NCBI GenBank assembly: GCA_937879855.1
Contig: CALFMO010000046.1
Coordinates: 1-51,056 of the forward strand
Direction: 5' to 3'
DNA length: 51,056 nucleotides
Source: an uncultured Acidobacteriaceae bacterium
GTDB taxonomy: Bacteria > Acidobacteriota > Terriglobia > Terriglobales > Acidobacteriaceae
The notes beneath the pieces were generated by a model, which was not told the DNA's origin, ran no database searches, and was given only the letters and a program-made list of their open reading frames with translations. Below, piece by piece: positions 1-8,086 of this stretch. Both the position numbers and the translations under genes were made by a program. Every line of letters starts with the position of its first letter. The first letter of the stretch is position 1.

Positions 1-59
1 GATTTGGCGGCTTTGGTGGGGGCAGTTCCGGGGGCGGAGGGGCAAGCAGCAGTTGGTAA
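1..59 (+). CDS. C-terminal end of a TPM-domain (YgcG-like) membrane protein, cut by the window edge
   Basis: Only the last 18 codons are present, in the frame beginning at base 3 and ending with TAA at 57-59. They read FGGFGGGSSGGGGASSSW. A Phe/Gly/Ser-rich tail ending in Trp is typical of YgcG/TPM_phosphatase membrane proteins, which often sit next to lemA, and lemA lies 0.8 kb downstream. The family is inferred from tail composition and neighbourhood, because the TPM domain lies outside the window. The tail sequence GGAGGGG also provides a possible ribosome site for the next gene. Confidence 0.6.
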   Translation, partial: FGGFGGGSSGGGGASSSW

Positions 60-70
60 GCGAGGGCGCA

Positions 71-802
71 ATGGTTCCTAACGATAAGATCGACGACTTT
101 GTGAAGCGAATCCGCGAAACGGCCGGAGCGAACCTCGAGAGCATAATCTTGTTTGGCTCGGCGGTGTCTGGAGATTTCCATCCCGGCCTTTCGAACATCA
201 ACCTGCTCTGTATTCTGCACGATTGCTCGTTCGGAGCATTGCAAGCTTTGGCGCCGGTTGCAAAGTGGTGGGACAAACAGAAGCAACCGCCGCTTTGTAT
301 GACCCGCAAGGAACTCGAGCGGTCTACGGACGTCTTCACCATCGAACTGCTGGACATGCAGCAACATCACCGCGTCCTGTTTGGTGAAGACGTAGTGCAA
401 GGCTTGCGAATTTCCATGCACATTCATCGCGTGCAAGTCGAATATGAATTACGGGAAAAGCTGATTCTGCTTCGGCAGCAGGTTCTTCTCGCCGCTGGGA
501 GCAACTCGCGATTGTGGGAGCTGACCTTGCGGTCGGTCCCATCGTTCGGGACACTGTTTCGCCACGCCCTGATTGCGCTGGGAGATGACGCGCCGGCCAG
601 CAGACGAGAAGCTCTACAAGCTTTATCGACGAAGATGGGATTCGATCTTTCTGCCGTCTACCAACTCCTGGATGTTCGGGAACATAAAATCGACTCTAAG
701 AAGATAGATATCAGCGAGCTTTCGGGACCCTATCTCGCAGCCATTGAGAGAGTGGTTGCCGCGGTCGATGAGGCGTTAGACTCAGATGGGTCCCAGGCTT
801 AG
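71..802 (+). CDS. Nucleotidyltransferase-fold protein with a degenerate active site
   Basis: A protein of 243 residues from ATG 71. A TTG at 53, overlapping the previous stop, would add six residues and is better placed for the GGAGG at 36-40, so the start is uncertain. The N-terminal third has the pol-beta/MNT nucleotidyltransferase signature: a hydrophobic strand, then ILFGSAVSGDFHPGLSNINLL. In active family members the GS motif is followed by D-x-D. Here the second motif reads N-I-N, so the metal-binding Asp pair appears lost. The remainder is helical with no recognised domain. It sits between a YgcG-type gene and lemA on the same strand with short gaps, so co-transcription is likely. A structural or regulatory role is more likely than catalysis. 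The physiological role is unknown. Confidence 0.6.
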   Translation: MVPNDKIDDFVKRIRETAGANLESIILFGSAVSGDFHPGLSNINLLCILHDCSFGALQALAPVAKWWDKQKQPPLCMTRKELERSTDVFTIELLDMQQHHRVLFGEDVVQGLRISMHIHRVQVEYELREKLILLRQQVLLAAGSNSRLWELTLRSVPSFGTLFRHALIALGDDAPASRREALQALSTKMGFDLSAVYQLLDVREHKIDSKKIDISELSGPYLAAIERVVAAVDEALDSDGSQA

Positions 803-835
803 CCGCATCAGATCCCGATGCTAAAAGGAGGGCGT

Positions 836-1453
836 ATGGGTAAAGGTGTAATCGTCATTATCGTGCTGCTGGTGATCGTGCTCGTGGTATTCGGGCAATA
901 CGTCAGCGTGAAGAACACGCTGGTGCAGAAGAATGAAGCGGTGAAAAGTACGTGGTCGCAGGTCGATGTCGTTCTGCAACGGCGTGCCGACCTCATCCCC
1001 AATCTGGTGGAGACGGTGAAAGGATATGCCAAGCAGGAGCAGACGGTTTTTGGCGACATCGCGAAGGCGCGCTCGGCACTGCTGTCGGCGGGAACTCCGC
1101 AGGACAAGATTGCCGCCAACGGACAACTGGACGGAGCGATCGGCCGCCTGCTGGCGATCGTAGAAAATTATCCGCAATTGAAATCGAACGAGAACTTTTT
1201 GCGATTACAGGACGAACTGGCGGGCACGGAAAACCGGATTGCCGTCGAACGCAAACGTTACAACGACACGCTGCAGGATTACAACACTTACATCCAGCAG
1301 TTCCCCAATAGCATTTTCGCAAAATGGGCGGGGTTCAAACCGAATGAAGCGTACTTCGCTGCGTCCGAGGGAGCGCGGGAGGTACCGAAGGTGAATTTTT
1401 CGAATCCCAGCACTGCGCCGCAGACCACGCCACAACCCGCGCCGGCGCACTAG
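836..1453 (+). CDS. lemA: LemA family protein
   Basis: 205 residues from ATG 836, chosen because AAGGAGGG (825-832) lies just upstream. An in-frame ATG at 818 precedes that ribosome site and is unlikely. The protein has one N-terminal membrane helix (about residues 4-20), then the long helical LemA domain with the family signature around LVQKNEAVKSTWSQVDVVLQ and RRADLIPNLVETVKGYA, followed by RLLAIVENYPQLKSN and NRIAVERKRYND. The C-terminus is Pro/Thr/Ala-rich and low in complexity. LemA proteins are small membrane-anchored helical proteins usually paired with TPM/YgcG proteins, as here, but their biochemical role is poorly defined. The gene ends 24 bases from the convergent phosphopantetheinyl transferase gene. 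Confidence 0.92.
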   Translation: MGKGVIVIIVLLVIVLVVFGQYVSVKNTLVQKNEAVKSTWSQVDVVLQRRADLIPNLVETVKGYAKQEQTVFGDIAKARSALLSAGTPQDKIAANGQLDGAIGRLLAIVENYPQLKSNENFLRLQDELAGTENRIAVERKRYNDTLQDYNTYIQQFPNSIFAKWAGFKPNEAYFAASEGAREVPKVNFSNPSTAPQTTPQPAPAH

Positions 1454-1477
1454 GTGGGTTCGAATTGAGCGGCGCGG

Positions 1478-2227
1478 TCAAGTGCACAGGTCCTTCGCTT
1501 CGCTCAGGATGACAGCCGGGGCCATTTTTGTTTCTCTTACACTTGATGGTCGTACCTGACCTGGAGTCGGTAGCGGAGGATCGGAGACTACGGTTCGTAC
1601 CAGATTGTTCTGCACGCGCCACCAACCGCCGAAGACGTGTTCGGCGGAATAACGCACCTGCAGTGGACGCCATTCTTGCCCTTTCTCCTCAAGCCATCCG
1701 TCAGGCGTGACGTACATGCACGTGGTGTCGAGTCGAAGGCCTACGCGGAGCGCTTTGAGGGCGCTTTCTTTTGCGCTCCAGAGCAGAGTTACAAGGCGGG
1801 GACGTTCTGCCATAGAAGCCTGCTCGATCAGCGCTTTTTCGTCAATCGTGAAATAGTCGGCGACGAAGGCGTCGCTGCGCGGTTCGATCAGTTCCAGATC
1901 GCAGCCGAAGGTAGTTCCGAGGGGGGCCACCGTGCACAATGCGGTGCCGTCGCGGTGACTGAGTGAGATCGCGATGTCCGCTGGATGATTGTTGAGAAAA
2001 ACTTCAGGCGCGCCCGAGGGAGCCGGGTGTATTTCGATGTTCGCAAGGTCGGCCGGCAAGTTGAGAACGGCGGCTACGGCCCGCTTGGCGGTCCAGCGAC
2101 CGAGGCGCCAATCGGCGCGGCGTTTGGGAATGGGGAGAGCGGTGAGACGAAGTAGTTCTTTTCCGCTCAGCCAGTGATTGTCGGCTGGCACGTCAGCGCC
2201 GGTTTGTTCGAGCCAGTCGATGTGCAT
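1478..2227 (-). CDS. Sfp-type 4'-phosphopantetheinyl transferase
   Basis: Transfers phosphopantetheine from CoA to carrier proteins. 249 residues from ATG 2227; the longer frame to 2302 runs into repeat DNA. The family motifs are present: IAISLSHRDGTALCTVA, FGCDLELIEPR (metal-binding Asp and Glu) and LLWSAKESALKAL (W-x-x-K-E-x-x-x-K). It lies about 230 bases downstream of the carboxylase and on the same strand as the megasynthase with four ACPs, its obvious candidate substrate. The intervening repeats may separate the transcripts. The last ten or so residues (ILSEAKDLCT) and the stop codon are encoded by a dispersed repeat element, so the natural C-terminus has probably been replaced or extended by that insertion. 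The catalytic core looks intact. Confidence 0.9.
   Translation of the reverse strand: MHIDWLEQTGADVPADNHWLSGKELLRLTALPIPKRRADWRLGRWTAKRAVAAVLNLPADLANIEIHPAPSGAPEVFLNNHPADIAISLSHRDGTALCTVAPLGTTFGCDLELIEPRSDAFVADYFTIDEKALIEQASMAERPRLVTLLWSAKESALKALRVGLRLDTTCMYVTPDGWLEEKGQEWRPLQVRYSAEHVFGGWWRVQNNLVRTVVSDPPLPTPGQVRPSSVRETKMAPAVILSEAKDLCT
1488..1514. repeat. Dispersed repeat, TCCTTCGCTTCGCTCAGGA type (copy 1)
   Basis: The core TCCTTCGCTTCGCTCAGGA can fold through TCCT/AGGA arms. The same core occurs at 26933-26959. This copy lies inside the 3' end of the phosphopantetheinyl transferase gene and supplies its last codons. Confidence 0.8.
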
Positions 2228-2454
2228 CGAGGATTTTCTTTCGCCCCGCTGGGGCTTGTTCTTTCTGCCGTTCTTTTCCCACGGCTTGCGCCCCTTCGAC
2301 AAGCTCAGGGCAAGCTGTGGGCTGCATTCTTTCGCCGCTTCGCGGCTAATCGACCGGCATTCTTTTGCCGCTTCGCGGCTTAAAATAGAGGCTTAAGTCC
2401 TTTGCCGCTTCGCGGCTTGCCGCTAAATCCCGCACGAGGGTGGCATAGTCATTG
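2228..2454. repeat. Cluster of short palindromic repeats between the carboxylase and the phosphopantetheinyl transferase
   Basis: The spacer has no convincing gene. It holds a TCGCCCCGCTGGGG hairpin (2241-2254), a CCCACGGCTTGCGCC half-palindrome starting at 2278 that is interrupted by CCCTTCGACAAGCTCAGGGC (2292-2311) and resumes as GTGGGCTGC, and three copies of the hairpin GCCGCTTCGCGGC at 2334-2346, 2367-2379 and 2404-2416. A related module lies at 32269-32380. The hairpins lack U-tracts, so they are not classical terminators, but they could attenuate or stabilise the transcript. Confidence 0.8.
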
Positions 2455-5400
2455 TTATGCTGCTACGATTTCCAGGCCCTCTTTTTGTAATGCACCCTCC
2501 TCGCGGTCGATTCCTCGTTCCACTGCATCGATCAGGTAGGAACGAAGGTTTTTGGGCGGGATGATGTGATTGAGGGCGCCCACGCGCAGAGCGCGGAAGA
2601 CGCTGTGGACGTGGTCAAATTCGGTGGCCATCTCGCCCAGTTTTTCGGAATAGACGACGTTGTAGAGTTCGTTCCATTGGGCGCGGAGCCGGACTTTCTC
2701 GGCGGCATCGGCCTGCAGCATGGTCTGGTTCAAAGCCTTAAGGCGTTCATCGTTGCGGGTCCGGGTCTCAACTTCTCCGGCGAAAACTACGGCGGCAGCC
2801 GGCGCGCCGCCAATCACGGACGCGTAGGTTCCTTCGAGCGCGGCGACTTCGAGTTGCTCATTCAGCGCCCGCGAGAAGACTACGTACGCGCCACCGTGAT
2901 AGCGCGAGATCACGCAGAAAACGATCGGGCCTTTGAAGTTGACCACCGCCCGGCCGATCTCGGCGCCGTACTCGAGTTGCAGGCGGCGCATCGATTCCGG
3001 GGAACCATCGAAGCCCGACAGATTCGCCAGCACTACCACAGGACGATTGTTGCTGGCCGCATTGATGGCGCGCGCCACTTTCTTGGAAGACTGTGGGAAG
3101 AGCGTTCCCGCCGACCACTGGTCGGGGCCATCCGCCGGAACGAATCCCAATCGCGGCACCGAGCGGGATTCGATGCCGACGAGGCACACGGGATAGCCAC
3201 CGAGATGAGCGTCCCACACCACGGCGGTTTCCGCGGCGCGCATTCCGGCCCAACGTTCGAGCGGCGCATGATCCTGGTCGACCGTCGCCATCATGACCTT
3301 GCGAATGTCGAAGGGTTTCTTGCGGCCAGGATTGGTCTCGTCCGAGAGAATTTCTCCCACCAGCGCGAAGCCGTTTTCACCATTTTCACTGTGTGGATAG
3401 CTCTGAACGTCGCGATCGACCGGATCGGTGCTCAGAGCGCGGCGCGGAAAGCGCTCGCCCGGCATGACGTAGGTGTGCTCGTAGTGGCGGAACAGAATGT
3501 GGCAGGCTTCGTTGATGTCGTGCGCCCAATACTGCGCTTGTCCGTTGACTCCCATGATGCGGTCGTAGCCGCCAATTCCCTGGTTATCTTCGGCAGAGAT
3601 GCCGCCCGAGTAATCCAGAGCGCGCTTGCCCGTCAGCACCATCGCGGCCTTCGGCGTCATTACCAGAATCCCGCGCGTATGCATGAGCATGGTGGCCTCG
3701 GCGTTCCAATAAGGCTGGGCGCCGACGTTGATTCCATTGATCAGCAAATTTACTTCGCCGCCAGCTTGGGTAAACTCCACCAGGCGACGCAAGACCTTGG
3801 CAATCCAATCCATATTCTCGACGCCGCTATCCATCGAGATCTTTGCGCCGGCCGAGATGGGGAACCACTCCAGAGGAACGCCCTTTTCTTCCGCGAGGTC
3901 CAGAGCGCCGATGATGAGTCGGCATTCAGTCTCGGCGAGCGCTCCCAAATCCTTGCTGGGATCGCCCAACAACAGAACGCGGGTCATGCCCTCGGGATAG
4001 CGAGGAGTGAAGTTGCGGATGACGCCCACGATGATGTTGGCGCGGTTCTTGCCATAGGGGCGATCGACTGGAACCAGTCGCCCGTCGGAGTCAAGATCGT
4101 GCTCCACAAAATCGCCGGGTGGGAACTCGGTGCGCGCGTCTTCCCGCGCGGAGGTGAGCATCTTGATGATTTCGTAGGGGTAGACCAATCCGCGACGGCG
4201 AACGCGCACAACTTTCTGATCGTATTCAGAGAGTGGCTTGAGCGCGAATATTTTGTCGGCAGGACGGAAGGTGATGAGCAAACCGCTGCCGACCGGACTG
4301 GAGATGCGCACGACAAGATCGCGCAATTCTCCCGTGGATGGATTTGGAATTCGGGCGCGCACCACCACCTGCTCCAAGCCGAGTCCTTCGGTCGCGGGAA
4401 TGAGGCGGCGCACAATGTCGCGCAACTCGTCGGGCTTCAGATTGAATGGAGGCCAGACGTAGAGAAATACGCGGTTCCAGTGCAGACGCTCCTGCGGACG
4501 CCGGTGCGATTGATAGAGACGGATCGCGGCCAGCGCTTCCATCAGCATGCGCTCCAGGTGCGGCAATTGCACGATGCGTCCCGCCTCGTCGCGCACGGGA
4601 GTAACGTCGCGAACTTCGGCCGCAGCAAACAGACGTTCATCCTTAGGATTGTCAAGGGCGACGGCGTGAAGAAGATAAACGTCTTCGACCGAGGGCAGAC
4701 GCTCGATTTTGAAATTGCTCAGCCTCCAGAGATGCAGACGTTGCCCCATCAGAGGATGTAACCCGCGGTAGAACTGATCTTCCTCGTAGGCCTTTTCTTT
4801 GGGTTGATAAGTGAAGTGCTGCATGCCAGTCACGCGTTGGCCCTGGCTTGCACCGGCGGCGGAGACGACGATGCGCTGGATCGTGCGAGGAAAAGCAACC
4901 TGGTTGAGCATGGATTGGAGTTCACGTTGCGTGGTGTCGGGATCGGCGAGCTTGCCGGAATGGCAGACGTGAAAATCCATGACAATTTCGTGATCGGCTG
5001 GAACCGTCGCGATAGCGGGCAGCATGGCGTTTGCGGCGGCAGGCAGGGCGTGATAGTCGGCATACGAGGCGAAGACATGCACACGCTTACCCTCGGAGTC
5101 ATACTCCGCCGAGAAATAGGGATGTTCATCTTCACAAGACGTCCGCGGATTAAGCAGCGTACAAATGCGGTAGTACCGCCAGGTGAGGACCTCGAGCATG
5201 AGGCGTCGCAAGGCCGGATCGGCAGTTGGAAAGTGACCGGCAAAGAGGCCGGCCAGCAGGTGAGGACATTCGATCAACGCATGCAGCTTTGCGCGCCGGT
5301 CGTCAGCGTCGGGATGGGCCGCGAGATAGTTGAGATGATTTTCCGCTTCTGCGAAGACCTGATCGCGTGCGCGTTCGAACAAAGCCTGATCGAAGCAGCG

Positions 5401-8043
5401 ATAGCGCACCTCCCGCGCAAGATCGCTGACCGAAGGATAGGGCTCATGAGTAATCGCGATCATGCGATTCAGAAGAGCTCGGAAAGAATTGCTGGGAGGC
5501 GCATCTGCGTTTTTCGCACGGTTCAGGCGACGTTCGAGGATGTCGAGAATGGAAGCTGTCTGGCGCTCCATCCGCTGATGCGATTTGCAAATCCAGAGCA
5601 AGCTCTGTTTCAGCTCGGGAGAACCATCGAGCGCAGGCACGCCGTAATGCGCCAGAGTGCGACGGAGGGCTTCGACAAAGGCCGGCGGCAAGCCTTCTCC
5701 GTTGGTTTCGACCATGCGCAAATACGAGAAGAGGTGGGACTCGGCGCTGGGTTCTTCCGCGGAGGCGCGGTGGTTTACCTCCGGCTCACGATGGAACAGC
5801 GAACAGATGTCGGTAAAAATGCTGAGAATTTCGTCTTCGTACTGTGTGATCTCATCGCTTTGCGCGGGACAGGTCTGCGCCCACGTGGCCAGATTCCGGG
5901 CATGTTGGGTTGAGTCAACATCAAAGCCGAGCATGACCTGGCGGATTTCTTTTACAGTCTCGATGCATGTGGCCTCGCGATTTTCTTGGCCGCTTTGCGA
6001 TTCGCCAAAGATTACGCGCTTCTGCGGTCCCGCCTCATCTTCATTACTGATGGCATCGATTTGCAGGAGCGGGGCGCCAGCGTCGACCTGCACGTTGGGC
6101 ATGATCATCACTTTGCGCACTCTGCCTGGAAAAGGTGCGACAACCTGCGTCTCCATTTTCATGGCTTCGAGCACGGCCAGGCGATCTCCGACTGCAACCG
6201 TGTCCCCCGCCTTGACCGCGATCGAAACGACTACGGAGGGCGCAGGCGCATGCACCACACCTCCGTCGTCGCGATCCACTTGGTGCGACACTCCGTTGAC
6301 TTCAATGCGAGAGCTGACGCCCTGGCTTACCGAGACGATGTGGAAGCGACTTCCGAAAACGGTCAGCCAACATTCGAACTGGTCGAGGCGATCGATATGG
6401 CCCGCGATGCGGACTGCGTCGATCTCGATGCGATAGTCTTGCGGACCGAAGCGGTGAGTCTTCATCGAATAGAGGCGCCCGCGATGGCGCAGCGCCAGAA
6501 CGCGCCCCACTTCGCTGCGCACCTGTGGCCGGCCGCGCGCTGCCGACGCGTAGAATTGTGCTTGCTCTACCGCGAGCTCAGCGTCGTAGGCATCGATGGC
6601 AGCCTGCACCAGAGCAACGTCGGCGAATTTTCGGGAAAGGTGATCGCCGTCGGCGGCGATTCGGTCGAGCCACCCGACATTGAAATCCCCATGCTGCACT
6701 TCCTGACGGCCTAGCATGTCCAGTAGAAACGCCTTGTTGCTGGCGCCCCCCTTGACCACGATGACGCTCTCGCCCAGAGCACGCTGCAATCGCGAAAGCG
6801 CCTCTTTGCGGCTCTGACCGTGGGCGATCACTTTGGCGATCATGGAGTCGAACTCTGGCGAAATGGTGTCGCCCTCGGCGACACCCGTGTCCACTCGCAC
6901 ACCGGGACCGGTCACCATGCGAAAACGTTCCAGGACGCCGGGGGCGGCGGCGAAGCCGTTGTCGGGGTCCTCGGCATTCAGGCGCACCTCAATGGCGTGC
7001 CCTGTGGTGTGGGGGGGTGCTCCTTCAAGACGGCCGCCGCGGGCAACGTGGATTTGAAGTTTCACGAGGTCGAGGCCGGTGGTGCATTCCGTGACGGGGT
7101 GCTCGACCTGCAGGCGAGTGTTGACCTCCATAAAAAAGAACTGCCGTGTTTGCGGCTGGTAGAGGAACTCGACGGTGCCCGCATTGCTGTATCCCGCGGC
7201 CTTGCTTAGGCGGACTGCGGCTTCCCGCAGTTCATGATCCTGCTGGTGAGTGAGCGCCGGAGAGGGCGCTTCTTCGAGCACTTTTTGATGGCGGCGCTGA
7301 ATAGTGCAGTCGCGCACGCCGGCAGCCCATGTCGTCCCATAGTTGTCGGCGATGACTTGCACTTCGACGTGGTGCGCGCCGTCCACGCGTCGCTCAAGAA
7401 AAACTGATGGGTCGCCGAAAGCTTTGAAGGCTTCGGCGCGGGCGCGTTCGAAGGCATGCGGCAGTTCACTGGCTGAGTGTACGACGCGAATTCCGTGACC
7501 GCCTCCACCCGCCGTGGCCTTCATCAGCAAAGGAAAACCCATTCGCTCGGCGTGCGCCAACGCGTCGGAAAGGGTGTCCACCGGCCCGCCGCTCCAAGGG
7601 GCGACCGGGATCCCCGACTGTTCCGCGAGACGCTTGGCGGCGATCTTGTCTCCAAGTTGTCGCATCACATCGCCGCTGGGCCCAATAAAAACGATTTCCA
7701 TTTCGCGGCAGAGATCGGCGAATGCTGCGTGTTCCGCCACAAAGCCCCAGCCCACCCAGGCTGCATCAGCATGGGCTGCCGCTAGCGCTTCCGCCAGCCG
7801 CGGGTAGTCGAGGTAGCTGCTCTTGGGACAGAGCGCACCCTGCTCCATAAACTGTGCGGGGCCGAGAGAGACCGCCTCGTCGGCTTCGCGCACGAACATG
7901 GCATGGCGATCGGGCTCGGTGTAAAACGCGATGGTGCGCAGCGGAACGCTGTGCTCCAGGCTGAACTCGCGGGCCGCACGGATAAATCGCATGGCGGGCT
8001 CGCCACGATTCACAATCGCAACGCGTTGGAATTCGATTTGCAT
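2455..8043 (-). CDS. Single-chain multidomain acyl-CoA (acetyl-CoA) carboxylase with biotin carboxylase, BCCP and carboxyltransferase domains
   Basis: Biotin- and ATP-dependent carboxylation of an acyl-CoA, most simply acetyl-CoA to malonyl-CoA. 1,862 residues from ATG 8043; a GTG at 8049 is also possible. Domains: biotin carboxylase about 1-470 (glycine-rich ATP loop KATAGGGGHGIRVV near 177, EVNTRLQVEHPVTE near 308); biotinyl domain with EAMKMET, modified Lys about 629; a middle region of roughly 600 residues like the ACC central region; and carboxyltransferase beta-alpha halves from about 1290 to the end, with GGISAEDNQGIGGYDRIMG and a GYPVCLVGIESRSVP stretch. This order is that of eukaryotic cytosolic ACC. 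Most bacteria use separate AccABCD subunits, and bacterial single-chain carboxylases are usually shorter. It lies 43 bases downstream of the megasynthase, so extender supply for that enzyme is the likely job. Substrate length is not settled by sequence alone. Confidence 0.88.
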   Translation of the reverse strand: MQIEFQRVAIVNRGEPAMRFIRAAREFSLEHSVPLRTIAFYTEPDRHAMFVREADEAVSLGPAQFMEQGALCPKSSYLDYPRLAEALAAAHADAAWVGWGFVAEHAAFADLCREMEIVFIGPSGDVMRQLGDKIAAKRLAEQSGIPVAPWSGGPVDTLSDALAHAERMGFPLLMKATAGGGGHGIRVVHSASELPHAFERARAEAFKAFGDPSVFLERRVDGAHHVEVQVIADNYGTTWAAGVRDCTIQRRHQKVLEEAPSPALTHQQDHELREAAVRLSKAAGYSNAGTVEFLYQPQTRQFFFMEVNTRLQVEHPVTECTTGLDLVKLQIHVARGGRLEGAPPHTTGHAIEVRLNAEDPDNGFAAAPGVLERFRMVTGPGVRVDTGVAEGDTISPEFDSMIAKVIAHGQSRKEALSRLQRALGESVIVVKGGASNKAFLLDMLGRQEVQHGDFNVGWLDRIAADGDHLSRKFADVALVQAAIDAYDAELAVEQAQFYASAARGRPQVRSEVGRVLALRHRGRLYSMKTHRFGPQDYRIEIDAVRIAGHIDRLDQFECWLTVFGSRFHIVSVSQGVSSRIEVNGVSHQVDRDDGGVVHAPAPSVVVSIAVKAGDTVAVGDRLAVLEAMKMETQVVAPFPGRVRKVMIMPNVQVDAGAPLLQIDAISNEDEAGPQKRVIFGESQSGQENREATCIETVKEIRQVMLGFDVDSTQHARNLATWAQTCPAQSDEITQYEDEILSIFTDICSLFHREPEVNHRASAEEPSAESHLFSYLRMVETNGEGLPPAFVEALRRTLAHYGVPALDGSPELKQSLLWICKSHQRMERQTASILDILERRLNRAKNADAPPSNSFRALLNRMIAITHEPYPSVSDLAREVRYRCFDQALFERARDQVFAEAENHLNYLAAHPDADDRRAKLHALIECPHLLAGLFAGHFPTADPALRRLMLEVLTWRYYRICTLLNPRTSCEDEHPYFSAEYDSEGKRVHVFASYADYHALPAAANAMLPAIATVPADHEIVMDFHVCHSGKLADPDTTQRELQSMLNQVAFPRTIQRIVVSAAGASQGQRVTGMQHFTYQPKEKAYEEDQFYRGLHPLMGQRLHLWRLSNFKIERLPSVEDVYLLHAVALDNPKDERLFAAAEVRDVTPVRDEAGRIVQLPHLERMLMEALAAIRLYQSHRRPQERLHWNRVFLYVWPPFNLKPDELRDIVRRLIPATEGLGLEQVVVRARIPNPSTGELRDLVVRISSPVGSGLLITFRPADKIFALKPLSEYDQKVVRVRRRGLVYPYEIIKMLTSAREDARTEFPPGDFVEHDLDSDGRLVPVDRPYGKNRANIIVGVIRNFTPRYPEGMTRVLLLGDPSKDLGALAETECRLIIGALDLAEEKGVPLEWFPISAGAKISMDSGVENMDWIAKVLRRLVEFTQAGGEVNLLINGINVGAQPYWNAEATMLMHTRGILVMTPKAAMVLTGKRALDYSGGISAEDNQGIGGYDRIMGVNGQAQYWAHDINEACHILFRHYEHTYVMPGERFPRRALSTDPVDRDVQSYPHSENGENGFALVGEILSDETNPGRKKPFDIRKVMMATVDQDHAPLERWAGMRAAETAVVWDAHLGGYPVCLVGIESRSVPRLGFVPADGPDQWSAGTLFPQSSKKVARAINAASNNRPVVVLANLSGFDGSPESMRRLQLEYGAEIGRAVVNFKGPIVFCVISRYHGGAYVVFSRALNEQLEVAALEGTYASVIGGAPAAAVVFAGEVETRTRNDERLKALNQTMLQADAAEKVRLRAQWNELYNVVYSEKLGEMATEFDHVHSVFRALRVGALNHIIPPKNLRSYLIDAVERGIDREEGALQKEGLEIVAA

Positions 8044-8086
8044 ACGCACCCCGATAAAGCGTCGTGGGTTAATCGGGCCGCATCGC

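Noticed and set aside
2334..2416. Three evenly similar GCCGCTTCGCGGC units resembling a CRISPR array
   Set aside because: Units are only 13 bases, spacings are irregular (20 and 24 bases), and no cas gene is near.
2566..4761. A 731-codon open frame on the + strand
   Set aside because: It is fully antisense to the carboxyltransferase half of the carboxylase, has no family motifs, and reflects GC-rich codon use on the opposite strand.
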